Shown here piece by piece: positions 44,111 to 52,679 of a DNA stretch of 64,000 bases. Each line of letters opens with the position of its first letter. Position 1 is the first letter of the stretch. This stretch comes from Sphaerochaeta sp. (GTDB lineage: Bacteria > Spirochaetota > Spirochaetia > Sphaerochaetales > Sphaerochaetaceae): NCBI GenBank assembly GCA_018399495.1, contig JAGYOG010000003.1, positions 62,001 to 126,000 on the forward strand, written 5' to 3'. The notes beneath the pieces were generated by a model that worked only from the letters and a program-made list of their open reading frames with translations, was not told the origin of the DNA and searched no databases. The position numbers were made by a program, and so were the translations under genes.

Positions 44111-45064
44111 ATGAGCCAGCTTGAACGTATTGTTTTCATCAACCGGACCATTGAGGAATCTGGGGGAGTTCAAACCTCCCTTATAGAGCAAGAGTTCTCC
44201 ATTTCCCGCAGGCAAGTACTGAGGGACATCACCTATTTGCGTGACCATCTTGGAGCTCCCGTTGCCTATGACCGCTCCAGAAACTGGTATCACTATCAAA
44301 CGTCTTTTACCCTTTTCTCCAATTCAAATGAGCGAATGCTGGTGCTGAACGCCATCGTAAAGAGTTTGGCGCAATCTCAAGGCATTATGTCCGGACTCAC
44401 AGAGATGATCAGTGAGGGTATCGATAGTGGGGTTGAGAAACACTATCGCTCCCTCTCTGATAAGATTATTTTCATTACTCCAGTACAAGATTGGCCCGAC
44501 TATGAGATCTTCAACAAGATCTGCTCCGCGATGAAGAGTGAAGAACGAATGAGCATGCACTATCGCAATGCGCTGGGGGTGCATTCCCATAGGCACATCG
44601 AGCCACTGAGGTTGGTCAACTATAGTGGAAGGTGGTACTTGCTTGCATTTGACATGCAGCACAAACAGCTCAGGACTTTTCACCTCTCCAGGGTCGAACA
44701 GCTTGCTCAAATTGAAGGAGACCGGATGAAAAACCGGTTTTCCATTGTTGAGTTAGACAAGTTTATCAACTCTGGATATGGAATTTTCATGGGGAACGAA
44801 GTCACCTATGTGACCTTCCGCGTATATGGATGGGCCATCCATACCTTGAGCACTCAGAGTTGGCATTCAGAACAGAAACAACGATTGGTGCAGGAAGAGG
44901 GAAGGGAAGCTCTGGAAGTCATCCTGCCTGTGTCCAATCTGCAGGAGATTCTCTCCACACTCCTCTCCTATGGGCCAGATGCGCGTCCCATTGCTCCCGA
45001 GGAGTTTGTTGTTCGCTACAAGCAGTCTGTTGGGCAGATGTGGGAAACAATAAAAACTTTTTAA
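44111..45064 (+). CDS. WYL-domain transcriptional regulator (HTH_11 / DeoR-like N-terminus)
   Basis: 317 aa. The N-terminal winged helix reads LERIVFINRTIEESGGVQTS and EFSISRRQVLRDITYLRDHL. The WYL domain is visible in LRLVNYSGRWYLLAFDMQHK, followed by RTFHLSRVEQL, and a WCX-type C-terminal domain completes the protein. WYL domains sense nucleotides or nucleic-acid fragments. TATACT lies only seven bases before the ATG, so it is probably not its own promoter. A strong palindrome overlaps the stop codon. Confidence 0.9.
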   Translation: MSQLERIVFINRTIEESGGVQTSLIEQEFSISRRQVLRDITYLRDHLGAPVAYDRSRNWYHYQTSFTLFSNSNERMLVLNAIVKSLAQSQGIMSGLTEMISEGIDSGVEKHYRSLSDKIIFITPVQDWPDYEIFNKICSAMKSEERMSMHYRNALGVHSHRHIEPLRLVNYSGRWYLLAFDMQHKQLRTFHLSRVEQLAQIEGDRMKNRFSIVELDKFINSGYGIFMGNEVTYVTFRVYGWAIHTLSTQSWHSEQKQRLVQEEGREALEVILPVSNLQEILSTLLSYGPDARPIAPEEFVVRYKQSVGQMWETIKTF

Positions 45065-45084
45065 TGTGACATTAGATGTCACAT
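45064..45084. promoter_or_regulatory. Palindrome overlapping the WYL gene stop codon
   Basis: ATGTGACAT-TAG-ATGTCACAT is a perfect dyad with nine-base arms. The arms recall TGTGA/TCACA, but the spacing is not that of CRP. It lies 39 bases before the small membrane protein gene and could be an operator for it, possibly bound by the WYL regulator. Confidence 0.55.
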
Positions 45085-45123
45085 GGTGTAGGGTATTCTG
45101 TTCCCAGAAAGGGAGGATGACCT

Positions 45124-45279
45124 ATGAAACAAAAAAGGAATAAAAGTGTTGGATTGCCCGTTTGGTATGACAGGATGCTCTCCAACCCTTTGCTTTTGGT
45201 GGTAGGTATATTCGTTGTATTGCTTGCTTCTCCACTTCTGTTCATCTACGGCGCATTACTTCCTTTGTTTAGGAGGTAG
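45124..45279 (+). CDS. Small single-span membrane protein, unrecognised
   Basis: 51 aa, below the track cut-off. GGGAGG lies seven bases before the ATG. A charged N-terminus MKQKRNKSVG leads through LPVWYDRMLSNP into one hydrophobic helix (LLLVVGIFVVLLASPLLFIY) and a short FRR tail. The good ribosome site and helix make it a credible gene. Function unknown; it may belong with the WYL regulator. Confidence 0.6.
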   Translation: MKQKRNKSVGLPVWYDRMLSNPLLLVVGIFVVLLASPLLFIYGALLPLFRR

Positions 45280-45559
45280 TTTCAAGTAAGAGAAGATACG
45301 TGTCAGTCCGAGAAAATCGAAAAAAGAGCTTGATCTCCTATGTCTCTATGCTTACGAATATCCCATTGTAGTGAATATAGTATAATGTTGCACTTCGGTG
45401 CCGAATACCTGGTTATTTTGCATATTCATGCAGATATACACTTCCCATACCCTCCGTTTTCTCGATAGGATGGAGAGACTTCCTGCAAGTCATCATCCCC
45501 TCTGTCTGTAAATAACACCCATAGTGTGTTTTTTGTGTGCAGACTCAAGGAGCTTTCTG
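45280..45559 (+). promoter_or_regulatory. Leader region of the broken uracil permease
   Basis: A 280-base non-coding region. TATAAT lies at 45381-45386 with no good -35. Near the end ACAC-CCATA-GTGT followed by GTTTTTT is a weak terminator-like element about 35 bases before the gene start, so attenuation control is conceivable. I see no known riboswitch here. Confidence 0.35.
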
Positions 45560-46832
45560 ATGGCAAATCAACCATCCAGCACCATGAAGTATGGTCCGGC
45601 CGACAAGCCACCAATGGGACAATGGATTCCCCTGAGTGTCCAACATGTCTTCGCAATGTTCGGTGCGACCATTCTCGTCCCGATCCTGACCGGTCTCAGT
45701 CCGAGTACTGCACTCTTTACCGCAGGTACCGGTACGCTTATCTACATTCTGATTACCGGAGCAAAGGTCCCAGCGTTCCTTGGTTCTTCTTTTGCATTCA
45801 TCCCGGCTCTGGTTGCGATAAGCAGCGCCTATGGGGTTCCCTATGCAATGGGCGGTGCGGTAGTCTCTGGTCTCTTCTACATCCTGGTGGCCTACATCAT
45901 CAAGAAAAGTGGACACAACTGGTTGAACAATGCGCTTCCTCCCGTAGTCATTGGATCAGTCATCGTGGTCATCGGTTTGAACTTGGCTCCTACTGCCATG
46001 AGTATGGCAATGTATAAGTGTGAATATATATCTATTTCCGCTTATCGCCAGGATACACACCTCTCGACCATTACTGCAAATATCTTTGGTAAAGGTTTCT
46101 TCACTTCAGCATCATCCCCATTTCGATTTGGTTGCCTTGGAGGATACTTTTTTGCGTTGGTCCTTGGCCTTCTTTCCCCCCAATATGCATTGGATCGATT
46201 TTAAGGTAGTCAAGGAAGCTGCTTGGTTCGGTCTTCCACCTTTACCTTGCCAAAGTTCAATCTAGTTGCTGCCATCACCTTCATCATGGTCTCTCTTGCC
46301 ACTATCTGTGAGCACCTTGGAGATACGCTTACGATCAGTAAAAGGTAGTAGAAGGATTTCTACATGATCCAGGTTTGCACAGGACCATCGCAGGTGATGG
46401 AATTGCAACGCCATGGCATCCTTGTGGGTGGTCCTCCTAACACGACCTATGGAGAGAACATCGGGGTACTCGCACTTACCCCGTGTCTACAGTGTATAAA
46501 CTGCAGCGCTGTTGTTGCCATTATCCTTCGTTCTTCCCGAAGTTTGGGGCCTCGATCCAGACCATCCCGAATCCAGTGCTTGGCGGTATTTCCATGTTGC
46601 TCTTCGGCACCATTGCTTCCAGCGGTCTGCGTACCTTGGTCGATGCTGGTGTAGACTACGAAGATAAGCGCAATCTTACGCATCAGCAGTGTGATTCTGG
46701 CGACGTGGAATCGGTGGCGGCATGCTTTCCTTTGCCATGGGCGAGAACTTGGAATTTACCTTGGCTGGAGTTGCATTGGCTACCTTGATCGGTATTCTGC
46801 TCAACATCTTCCTTCCGAAAGAAATCGCATAA
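45560..46832 (+). pseudogene. Uracil/xanthine permease (UraA family), multiply frameshifted
   Basis: AAGGAG precedes ATG 45560 and the first 150 codons are intact: PLSVQHVFAMFGATILVPIL, FLGSSFAFIPAL and LPPVVIGSVIVVIGLNLAPT. From about 46015 the frame breaks repeatedly. Fragments recognisable in successive frames are FKVVKEAAWFGLP, FNLVAAITFIMVSLATICEH, DPGLHRTIAGDGIAT, LVGGPPNTTYGENIGVLALT, IQTIPNPVLGGISMLLFGTI and GGGMLSFAMGENLEFTLAGV, up to TAA at 46830-46832. At least five shifts are needed. The wording is still near consensus, so decay is recent and concentrated in the last two thirds. Confidence 0.88.
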
Positions 46833-46859
46833 GCAAGAACAGTAATCGAGAACAAGATG

Positions 46860-46881
46860 AGAGCCACCGCAAGGTGGCTCT
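46860..46881. terminator. Hairpin between permease remnant and Fe-ADH gene
   Basis: A nine-base-pair stem AGAGCCACC/GGTGGCTCT closed by a GCAA tetraloop. No T run on either side. It lies between convergent 3' ends. Confidence 0.65.
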
Positions 46882-46905
46882 CCATATAATACAAAAGAGA
46901 ACGTC

Positions 46906-48060
46906 TTATTTTACTGCTGTTCCATAGTAGGCAGCCTCATACAACATCTGGACATCAGCGGCTGTAGGAGTACCTGGGTTGGTCAAGGTGCAGGGGTCTT
47001 CAAATGCATTTTCACTCATTCTCTGCAAGACTTCCTTGAACTTCTCTTCGTTGAAATCAACCTCACTGCAGTCCTTGAAGCAGGAAGGGATGTCCATTTT
47101 CTGGTTCATTTCCTTGATAGCATGGGAAAGGTCGGTAACACCGAGGATTTTCTCTGCATATGCGTACTTGTTGGTGAACTTTTTGTTGTAGGCGATTACG
47201 TAGGGAAGGAGAATGGCGTTTGCCAGTCCGTGGGTTACCCCAAATTCCCCTCCGATCTTGTGAGCCATGGAGTGAACCAAGCCAAGGGAGGCATTGGTGA
47301 ATGCCATGCCTGCCAAGGCTGATGCTTCGTGCATTGCCTCTCTGGCTTCAATGTTTTTTGGCTCATGGTAGGCAACAGGAAGATTTTCGAGGACCATCTT
47401 GATCGCCTGGATGGCATAAGGATCGGTAAATGCGGTTGCTGCGGTAGAGACCACTGCCTCTGCTGCGTGGCACATGACGTCCATGCCGGTGTTGGCGGTG
47501 ATGTGCTTAGGCATCGTCATGGGCAGTGATGGGTCGAGGATAGCAATATCTGGAACCATGTCGGCAGCAACAATGGGGTACTTGATGTGCTTCTTGGTGT
47601 CGGTGATAACCGAGAACGCGGTGATCTCACTTGCTGTTCCACTGGTTGAGGGGATTGCAATGAATTTGGCCTTGTTGCGAAGGGATGGCATGCTGCCCGG
47701 CTGAATGATATCCTCGAAGGCAAGCTCGGGGTGTTCATAGAAACACCACATGACCTTTGCCGCATCAAGCGCTGATCCGCCGCCAATTGCTACAATCCAA
47801 TCAGGGGAGAAGTCAAGCATTGCCTTGGCACCTTTTTGTACTGTTTCCACCGATGGGTTGGGTTCGACGCCATCGATCAGGATAGAATCGATACCTGCTT
47901 TTCTCAGGAGTGCTTCTGCCTGATCAAGGAAGCCAAAGCGCTTCATTGAACTACCTCCGGTCACGATTGCTGCTTTCTTACCCTGAAGCTGGGCAAGTTT
48001 ATCAAGGGAACCTTCTCCGTAGTAGATGGTTCTGGGAATGGAAAAACTCATAATACTCAT
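46906..48060 (-). CDS. Iron-containing alcohol dehydrogenase
   Basis: 384 aa from ATG 48060, eight bases after AAGGAG. Group III alcohol dehydrogenase with the NAD-binding VAIGGGSALDAAKVM, AIPSTSGTASEITAFSVI and the metal-binding histidines in GMDVMCHAAEA, LGLVHSMAHKIGGEFGVTHG. These enzymes reduce aldehydes (acetaldehyde, butyraldehyde, 3-hydroxypropionaldehyde) in fermentation. The alcohol is not defined by sequence. An AT-rich region of about 300 bases lies upstream. Confidence 0.93.
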   Translation of the reverse strand: MSIMSFSIPRTIYYGEGSLDKLAQLQGKKAAIVTGGSSMKRFGFLDQAEALLRKAGIDSILIDGVEPNPSVETVQKGAKAMLDFSPDWIVAIGGGSALDAAKVMWCFYEHPELAFEDIIQPGSMPSLRNKAKFIAIPSTSGTASEITAFSVITDTKKHIKYPIVAADMVPDIAILDPSLPMTMPKHITANTGMDVMCHAAEAVVSTAATAFTDPYAIQAIKMVLENLPVAYHEPKNIEAREAMHEASALAGMAFTNASLGLVHSMAHKIGGEFGVTHGLANAILLPYVIAYNKKFTNKYAYAEKILGVTDLSHAIKEMNQKMDIPSCFKDCSEVDFNEEKFKEVLQRMSENAFEDPCTLTNPGTPTAADVQMLYEAAYYGTAVK

Positions 48061-48369
48061 TTTGTTGACTCCTTAGGTCTATCTATTTCTATTTGACTAC
48101 AAAGTATCGATATATATTTATCGTGTAAAGGGGGTTTGTGGAAAACTTTTCATATAATTAAGAATATTAAACTATAATTCCAAAATAAAAAGAAAAAAGA
48201 ATATTAAAATAGGTAAAATAATGAATAATGTGTAAATATTATAACTTATAAGAATATAAATAGAATATGTGTAACTATATTGTACGTGTTCTAATACAGG
48301 CTAATAATTTCGCTGTTGCAGGTATGTATAGGTGTTCTCTTTTTCTGTTATTTGCTATGCTTATATCCT
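48061..48369. promoter_or_regulatory. Very AT-rich divergent intergenic region
   Basis: About 310 bases, mostly A and T, between the Fe-ADH and RNase D-like genes. AGAATAT recurs several times (around 48161, 48199 and 48251 and beyond). There is one near-match to a DnaA box (TGTGGAAAA). It must hold promoters for both genes; I see no further gene or structured RNA. Confidence 0.4.
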
Positions 48370-49257
48370 ATGCTTAGTTACACCATTGTTGATTCTGATT
48401 CTGCCTTAGCGGAGCTACGTACCTCTTGGAGGAAGCGCGGCGTTGTATCGGTTGCCATGGATTTTGAAGGGGAGTTCAACCTCCATATCTATGGGGAGCA
48501 TCTCTGTCTTATCCAACTTTTTGATGGAAATTCATATTATTTGGTTGATCCCTTTACTCTATCAAAGGAGTCCTTGCAGGAGTTTTTGGAAGATACCTCA
48601 CTTGAAAAAGTGATGTTTGACTGTGCCAGTGATTCCGCCTTGGTAAGAAAGCAATATGGGATTATCATGGAAGGCGTGTATGACATCAGGGTCCCTGCCA
48701 TGGCCTTGGGATATATGGGAAATCTTAGCGGACTGGTGGAACGCTATCTTCCTGAAATTCCAAAACAGCCAATGTCAAACAAAAAGAAAAACCAGATGAC
48801 CAATTGGCTTAAGCGTCCCTTGAGGCCAGAGCAGATCCAATATGCATTAAGTGATGTAGAACATCTATTTGCACTTAAAGAACTGCTGATAGAAGCAGTC
48901 GCAGAAAAGGGCTTACAGACAAAAGTAGCTGAGCAGATGCAGGTAGTAGGAAAGAGTAAAGGTCCTGACAAGCCAGGCTGGTCCAAGTTTTCTTCTTGGA
49001 AGTACTTGTCAAAGGATGAGAAAATCTTTCTTAAACACTTTTTCCTTGCTCGCGACAATCTTGCAAGAAAATACAATGTTCCGGCAGTACGAGTTCTGGA
49101 GAAACCACTGTTGTTGCAGATGGCAAAGAATGTACCAGCCTCCGACATAGATTTCCACATTTACTGTGGGAAGTGTGCACCCAGAAAACTCAATGAGTTG
49201 GTACAGACTCTGAAACAGGCAAAGCAGAAAGCGCTTATTGAACTTGGGCGAGCCTAA
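48370..49257 (+). CDS. RNase D-like 3'-5' exonuclease with HRDC domain
   Basis: 295 aa from ATG 48370; the track's TTG at 48316 adds a hydrophobic stretch of doubtful reality. DEDDy exonuclease residues are visible: VAMDFEGEFN (Asp-x-Glu), FDCASDSALVRKQYG (Asp) and YALSDVEHLFAL (Tyr and Asp). HRDC-like helical sequence follows from about residue 200 (EKIFLKHFFLARDNLARKYN, then VPAVRVLEKPLLLQMAKNVP). It trims RNA 3' ends. It converges on panE with a 23-base overlap. Confidence 0.88.
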   Translation: MLSYTIVDSDSALAELRTSWRKRGVVSVAMDFEGEFNLHIYGEHLCLIQLFDGNSYYLVDPFTLSKESLQEFLEDTSLEKVMFDCASDSALVRKQYGIIMEGVYDIRVPAMALGYMGNLSGLVERYLPEIPKQPMSNKKKNQMTNWLKRPLRPEQIQYALSDVEHLFALKELLIEAVAEKGLQTKVAEQMQVVGKSKGPDKPGWSKFSSWKYLSKDEKIFLKHFFLARDNLARKYNVPAVRVLEKPLLLQMAKNVPASDIDFHIYCGKCAPRKLNELVQTLKQAKQKALIELGRA

Positions 49258-50158
49258 GGCTTATGTTTTCTCGGGCCTCTACCAAGGCTGAGAGTACTTC
49301 ACAGGTGGGGGTAGGGATCCCATGGACCTTTCCCAGTCTGATAACTGTCCCACTGAACCATTGGTTTTCTGTCTTTCTTCCAGCCTCCATGTCTTGGCAC
49401 ATGGAGGTTTTTCCTGTAAACCCAAGTGATGTTACGATGCGATGATTCTCTTCAATGAGAGAATCAGGGAGAAGGACCCCCTCAGCCTTTGCAACTGCCT
49501 GCACTTCCTTGCATACCTTCTGTGCGAGGAGCCACACCGGATCTTGCCCTAGGTCCCCGTAAGTTGCAGAGAGCAATCCGCTGATGGTGTTGTAGGCTGT
49601 GTTGAGCATAAACTTGTTCCAAAGCTCACGCTCAATATTTTCTGGAACGACATAGGAAATACCTGCATTATCAAACAGGGTTGAAATTTCTCTCACCCGC
49701 TCTGTTTTCTCATCGCTCTTCTCGCCGAAGACAATCCTGCCTTCCTTTGTATAGGTGATGCGATTACCAACGTGTGTGGAATTCAGTCCTACAGCAAAAC
49801 TATAGAGGACCTTCTCCTTTCCAAAGACTTGTGAGAGGGTACGCTCACTCTCAATGCCATTGAGCAATGAGAGAATTGCAGTGTTTGGTCCCACTACAGG
49901 TTGCAACATAGTTATCGCTGCATCCTGGTGGTGGTTCTTGGTGGCAAGGATGACAAGATCAGCCACTGGAGCTTCTTCTGGGGTACAGTAGCGAAAGGGA
50001 GCTGTCTGGTCATTGAGGTATATGCCTTCCTGCAAATACCGTTTCTTTCGTTCCTCATCAACAAGGAAGCAGACATGCTCCTTTCCTAGCAGTTTGTGTA
50101 AACGCGAACCATAGAGGGCTCCGACTGCCCCGCAACCAAGCATTGCTATATTCTTCAT
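49235..50158 (-). CDS. panE: 2-dehydropantoate 2-reductase (ketopantoate reductase family)
   Basis: 307 aa. Rossmann motif MLGCGAVGALYGSRL, ATKNHHQD with the conserved lysine region, ELWNKFMLNTAYNTISGLL (catalytic Lys and Asn) and SMCQDMEAGRKTENQWFSG near the C-terminus. It uses NADPH to make pantoate for CoA synthesis. Relatives act on other 2-oxo acids, and no panBC genes are nearby, so the panE name is likely but not certain. The M20 peptidase gene overlaps its start by four bases. Confidence 0.85.
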   Translation of the reverse strand: MKNIAMLGCGAVGALYGSRLHKLLGKEHVCFLVDEERKKRYLQEGIYLNDQTAPFRYCTPEEAPVADLVILATKNHHQDAAITMLQPVVGPNTAILSLLNGIESERTLSQVFGKEKVLYSFAVGLNSTHVGNRITYTKEGRIVFGEKSDEKTERVREISTLFDNAGISYVVPENIERELWNKFMLNTAYNTISGLLSATYGDLGQDPVWLLAQKVCKEVQAVAKAEGVLLPDSLIEENHRIVTSLGFTGKTSMCQDMEAGRKTENQWFSGTVIRLGKVHGIPTPTCEVLSALVEARENISLRLAQVQ

Positions 50159-51225
50159 AACGTAATCAACTCCAATACCAAGGAGAATAGGTTCTCCAGT
50201 TCTTTTATAGGAATGTATTCACTCTTTGTATGAGGTTCCTCATAACCGGATGTACAGACGAGGGTCTCAATACCCAGCTTATTCAAGACATTTGCATCAC
50301 TGCCCCCGAGAGTAGGCTCTAGATGAAAGGAGAGTCCTGCTTTCTCACAGGCTTGTTTGAAGTGTTTCAATACCGGTGCATCTTCCCTATGGTGATACGC
50401 CTCATACTGATGTTCATGGGTAATATCGACGCTTCCGCCATGGTCCTTTGCCGCGTTTTCCATCGCCTCGATCATGCTTGCAGACTGTGCTTCCAATTTT
50501 TTAGGATCAAGACTTCTTGATTCAAAAACCAATGTAGCGGTATCACAAACTATATTCTTTGCCCCTGGGGCAATGAATGAACCGACGTTTGCCGTGGTTT
50601 CCTCATCAATGCGTAGCAATCTCATAGAACTGACAGCTTGGCTTGCCATCTGGATGGCACTGATACCAGTCTCTGGTTTGAATCCGGCATGAGCTCCCTT
50701 GCCATGGAATACCGCTTCTATCTTGTCCTGTGATGGGGCAGCGATGATTGCTCCTCCCACGGGGCCCGAGGCATCGAACGTGAATCCATGGGATACGGCA
50801 GCGAGCTTGCTTGCATCAATATGCTGTGCTCCGACCAATCCTTGTTCTTCACTTCTGGTGAAGAGCACCACAATATTTGGATGTGCGATTTCTTGCTGTT
50901 GTATGGTATCCAGAGCAACCAGGATGGCAGCGAGTGCTGCCTTGTCATCAGCACCGAGGGCGGTGATTCCGTCACTTTTTAGGAGAGCTCCATCTTCAAT
51001 AATTCTTGCTCCACGGGCTAGATCAACTGTATCCATATGTGCGTTGAGCAATAAGGTTTTTCCTTTCCCTGGAAGATAACCGTACAGGTTCTCTCCATCA
51101 TCATATTCGGTATGGAGCCCTGCTTGAAGCAATGCAGTTTCCAAGAAGAGAGCTATTTGGTCTTCCTCAAAGGAGACTGAGTCGAGTGAAACCAGTTTAG
51201 AAAAGGTGTCTATAAGGATTTGCAT
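50155..51225 (-). CDS. M20 family metallopeptidase (PepT-like)
   Basis: 356 aa from ATG 51225; the track start at 51390 reads back into the divergent gene. Zinc ligands and catalytic residues: LLNAHMDTVDLA, ITALGADDKAALAA, TRSEEQGLVGA, GFTFDASGPVGG and PHTKSEYIP. The pattern fits the peptidase T-like group that removes residues from tripeptides or acts on other amides. It is translationally coupled to panE and divergent from the aldo/keto reductase. Confidence 0.9.
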   Translation of the reverse strand: MQILIDTFSKLVSLDSVSFEEDQIALFLETALLQAGLHTEYDDGENLYGYLPGKGKTLLLNAHMDTVDLARGARIIEDGALLKSDGITALGADDKAALAAILVALDTIQQQEIAHPNIVVLFTRSEEQGLVGAQHIDASKLAAVSHGFTFDASGPVGGAIIAAPSQDKIEAVFHGKGAHAGFKPETGISAIQMASQAVSSMRLLRIDEETTANVGSFIAPGAKNIVCDTATLVFESRSLDPKKLEAQSASMIEAMENAAKDHGGSVDITHEHQYEAYHHREDAPVLKHFKQACEKAGLSFHLEPTLGGSDANVLNKLGIETLVCTSGYEEPHTKSEYIPIKELENLFSLVLELITL

Positions 51226-51288
51226 GTAGTGACTATACCACAGGAAAAAAGGCTTTGACCACACCAACTTGTCGGCTATAGTAAGAGT

Positions 51289-52290
51289 ATGAGTTACACA
51301 GCAAAAGAGACACGTTATGATTCCATGCGGTATCGGTATGCAGGCAAGAGCGGACTCCGCCTTCCTGAGCTCTCCCTCGGACTCTGGCACAACTTTGGGT
51401 CAGAAGCTGATGATGGGGTATGCAGAAGCATTCTTACAACTGCATTTGACAATGGTATTACTCATTTTGATTTGGCGAATAATTACGGCCCTCCCGCTGG
51501 CAGCGCAGAAGAGCGGTTTGGGTCCATTCTGAAACACGATCTTGCTCCTTACCGAGATGAGCTGATTATCTCCAGCAAAGCTGGTTACTATATGTGGCCA
51601 GGCCCATATGGTGAGTGGGGTAGTCGCAAGTACCTGATCAGCAGTTGTGACCAGTCCCTGAAGAGAATGGGTCTTGAGTACGTGGACATTTTTTATCATC
51701 ATCGTCCTGATCCCAACACCCCCCTTGAGGAAACTATGGGAGCTCTTGCCCATTTGGTCCGTCAGGGAAAAGCCTTGTATGTGGGAATCAGTAATTACCG
51801 CGCAGAAGAGGCTGTGAAGGCAATCAAATTGCTTAAAGAAATGGGAACTCCCTGTGTATTGAACCAAGTACGGTACTCGATGCTGGACCGCTGGGTGGAA
51901 GAGAATGATTTGCTGGATGCTATGGGTAACCAGGCAGGAACCATTTGTTTCTCTCCCCTTGCCCAAGGACTGTTGACTTCCCGCTATCTTGATGGAAACG
52001 TTCCAGAAGGCTCACGAGCAAGTGAAAACCAATTCCTGAAGGCTGATTCAATCACCAAAGAGAGAGTTGCCCTGCTCAATGAACTCAATGAGGTAGCCAA
52101 ACGCCGTGGGCAGAGTCTCTCTGAACTTGCGGTGAGTTGGTTGCTCAAGGATGCTCGCATCACCAGTGTACTCATTGGTGCCAGCAGTAAGGCACAATTG
52201 CTCCAGAACCTGAGGGCATTGGATAAGCCGGCTGCATTCACTCCAGAAGAGCTGGCTGAGTTAGATGCTATTTTGCAACGGTGGGAGTAG
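51289..52290 (+). CDS. gpr: Aldo/keto reductase, L-glyceraldehyde 3-phosphate reductase (YghZ) type
   Basis: 333 aa. MRYRYAGKSGLRLPELSLGL, WHNFG, HFDLANNYGPPAGSAEERFG (catalytic Tyr), LIISSKAGYYMWPGPYGEWG (catalytic Lys) and FYHHRPDPNTPLEET align closely, from memory, with E. coli YghZ/Gpr. That enzyme reduces L-glyceraldehyde 3-phosphate and methylglyoxal with NADPH. The C-terminal NADPH site VLIGASSKAQLLQNL is intact. The gene ends seven bases before the first CRISPR-like repeat. Confidence 0.92.
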   Translation: MSYTAKETRYDSMRYRYAGKSGLRLPELSLGLWHNFGSEADDGVCRSILTTAFDNGITHFDLANNYGPPAGSAEERFGSILKHDLAPYRDELIISSKAGYYMWPGPYGEWGSRKYLISSCDQSLKRMGLEYVDIFYHHRPDPNTPLEETMGALAHLVRQGKALYVGISNYRAEEAVKAIKLLKEMGTPCVLNQVRYSMLDRWVEENDLLDAMGNQAGTICFSPLAQGLLTSRYLDGNVPEGSRASENQFLKADSITKERVALLNELNEVAKRRGQSLSELAVSWLLKDARITSVLIGASSKAQLLQNLRALDKPAAFTPEELAELDAILQRWE

Positions 52291-52296
52291 GTTTTG

Positions 52297-52385
52297 AAAA
52301 CACCCCCGCGTGAGCGGGGAAAACGTGAACAAATTCAACCATACAGTTTCCAAAATAGAAACACCCCCGCGTGAGCGGGGAATAC
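52297..52385 (-). CRISPR. Minimal CRISPR array 1 (two repeats, one 33-nt spacer)
   Basis: Two 28-base repeats at 52297-52324 and 52358-52385 are exactly 61 bases apart and differ at two positions. The core CCCCGCGTGAGCGGGG is a six-base-pair hairpin with a GTGA loop, the shape of type I-E repeats. Read on the minus strand the repeat starts GTATTCCCCGC and ends GGGGGTGTTTC, similar to Cas6e-processed I-E repeats, so the leader would be to the right. The left repeat is the imperfect one, as expected for the leader-distal end. No cas gene is in the window. Confidence 0.8.
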
Positions 52386-52679
52386 ACTGACATATAGTAG
52401 CATAGTACCCTTATAGGTACTAGATTTAGTAGGGATTGATTTACCTTTCCTGCTCTATTCTTTCAAAGATTAATTGTAGACCATCCATCAATGCAATTTT
52501 TTTTTATTGGTGTCGCCGAGTCCCCATATTTTATAGAAAGGTGGGGTGTTGATTTTTTGAAGCACAAGAAGACCTGAAGAAGGAGAACATTGTTAAAGAG
52601 GTACTTCACAACGCGATCAGCCACTGCGTCTTTAATTCCTGCAAGAGAGACTATGTCAGGAGCCCTGTACCTGAAAGAA
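52386..52679. other. Intergenic region right of CRISPR array 1
   Basis: No convincing gene; the 74-aa minus-strand ORF has no recognisable family. It contains the perfect inverted repeat TAGTACC-CTTATA-GGTACTA (52403-52422), 18 bases from the array on its presumed leader side, and a run of T around 52500. Confidence 0.5.

Noticed and set aside
45064-45084. CRP binding site
   Set aside because: TGTGA and TCACA are nine bases apart, not six, so it is a dyad of another kind.
45280-45559. Known riboswitch (purine or PyrR-type) before the uracil permease
   Set aside because: No recognisable conserved core; only a weak hairpin with a T run is visible.
48061-48369. AT-rich region with AGAATAT repeats as a replication origin
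   Set aside because: Only one imperfect DnaA box and no dnaA, dnaN or gyrase genes nearby.
52297-52324. CRISPR repeat 1 as the transcription terminator of the aldo/keto reductase gene
   Set aside because: The hairpin would fit, but a near-identical repeat recurs at exactly 61 bases and again in a second pair with the same period, which a terminator does not explain.
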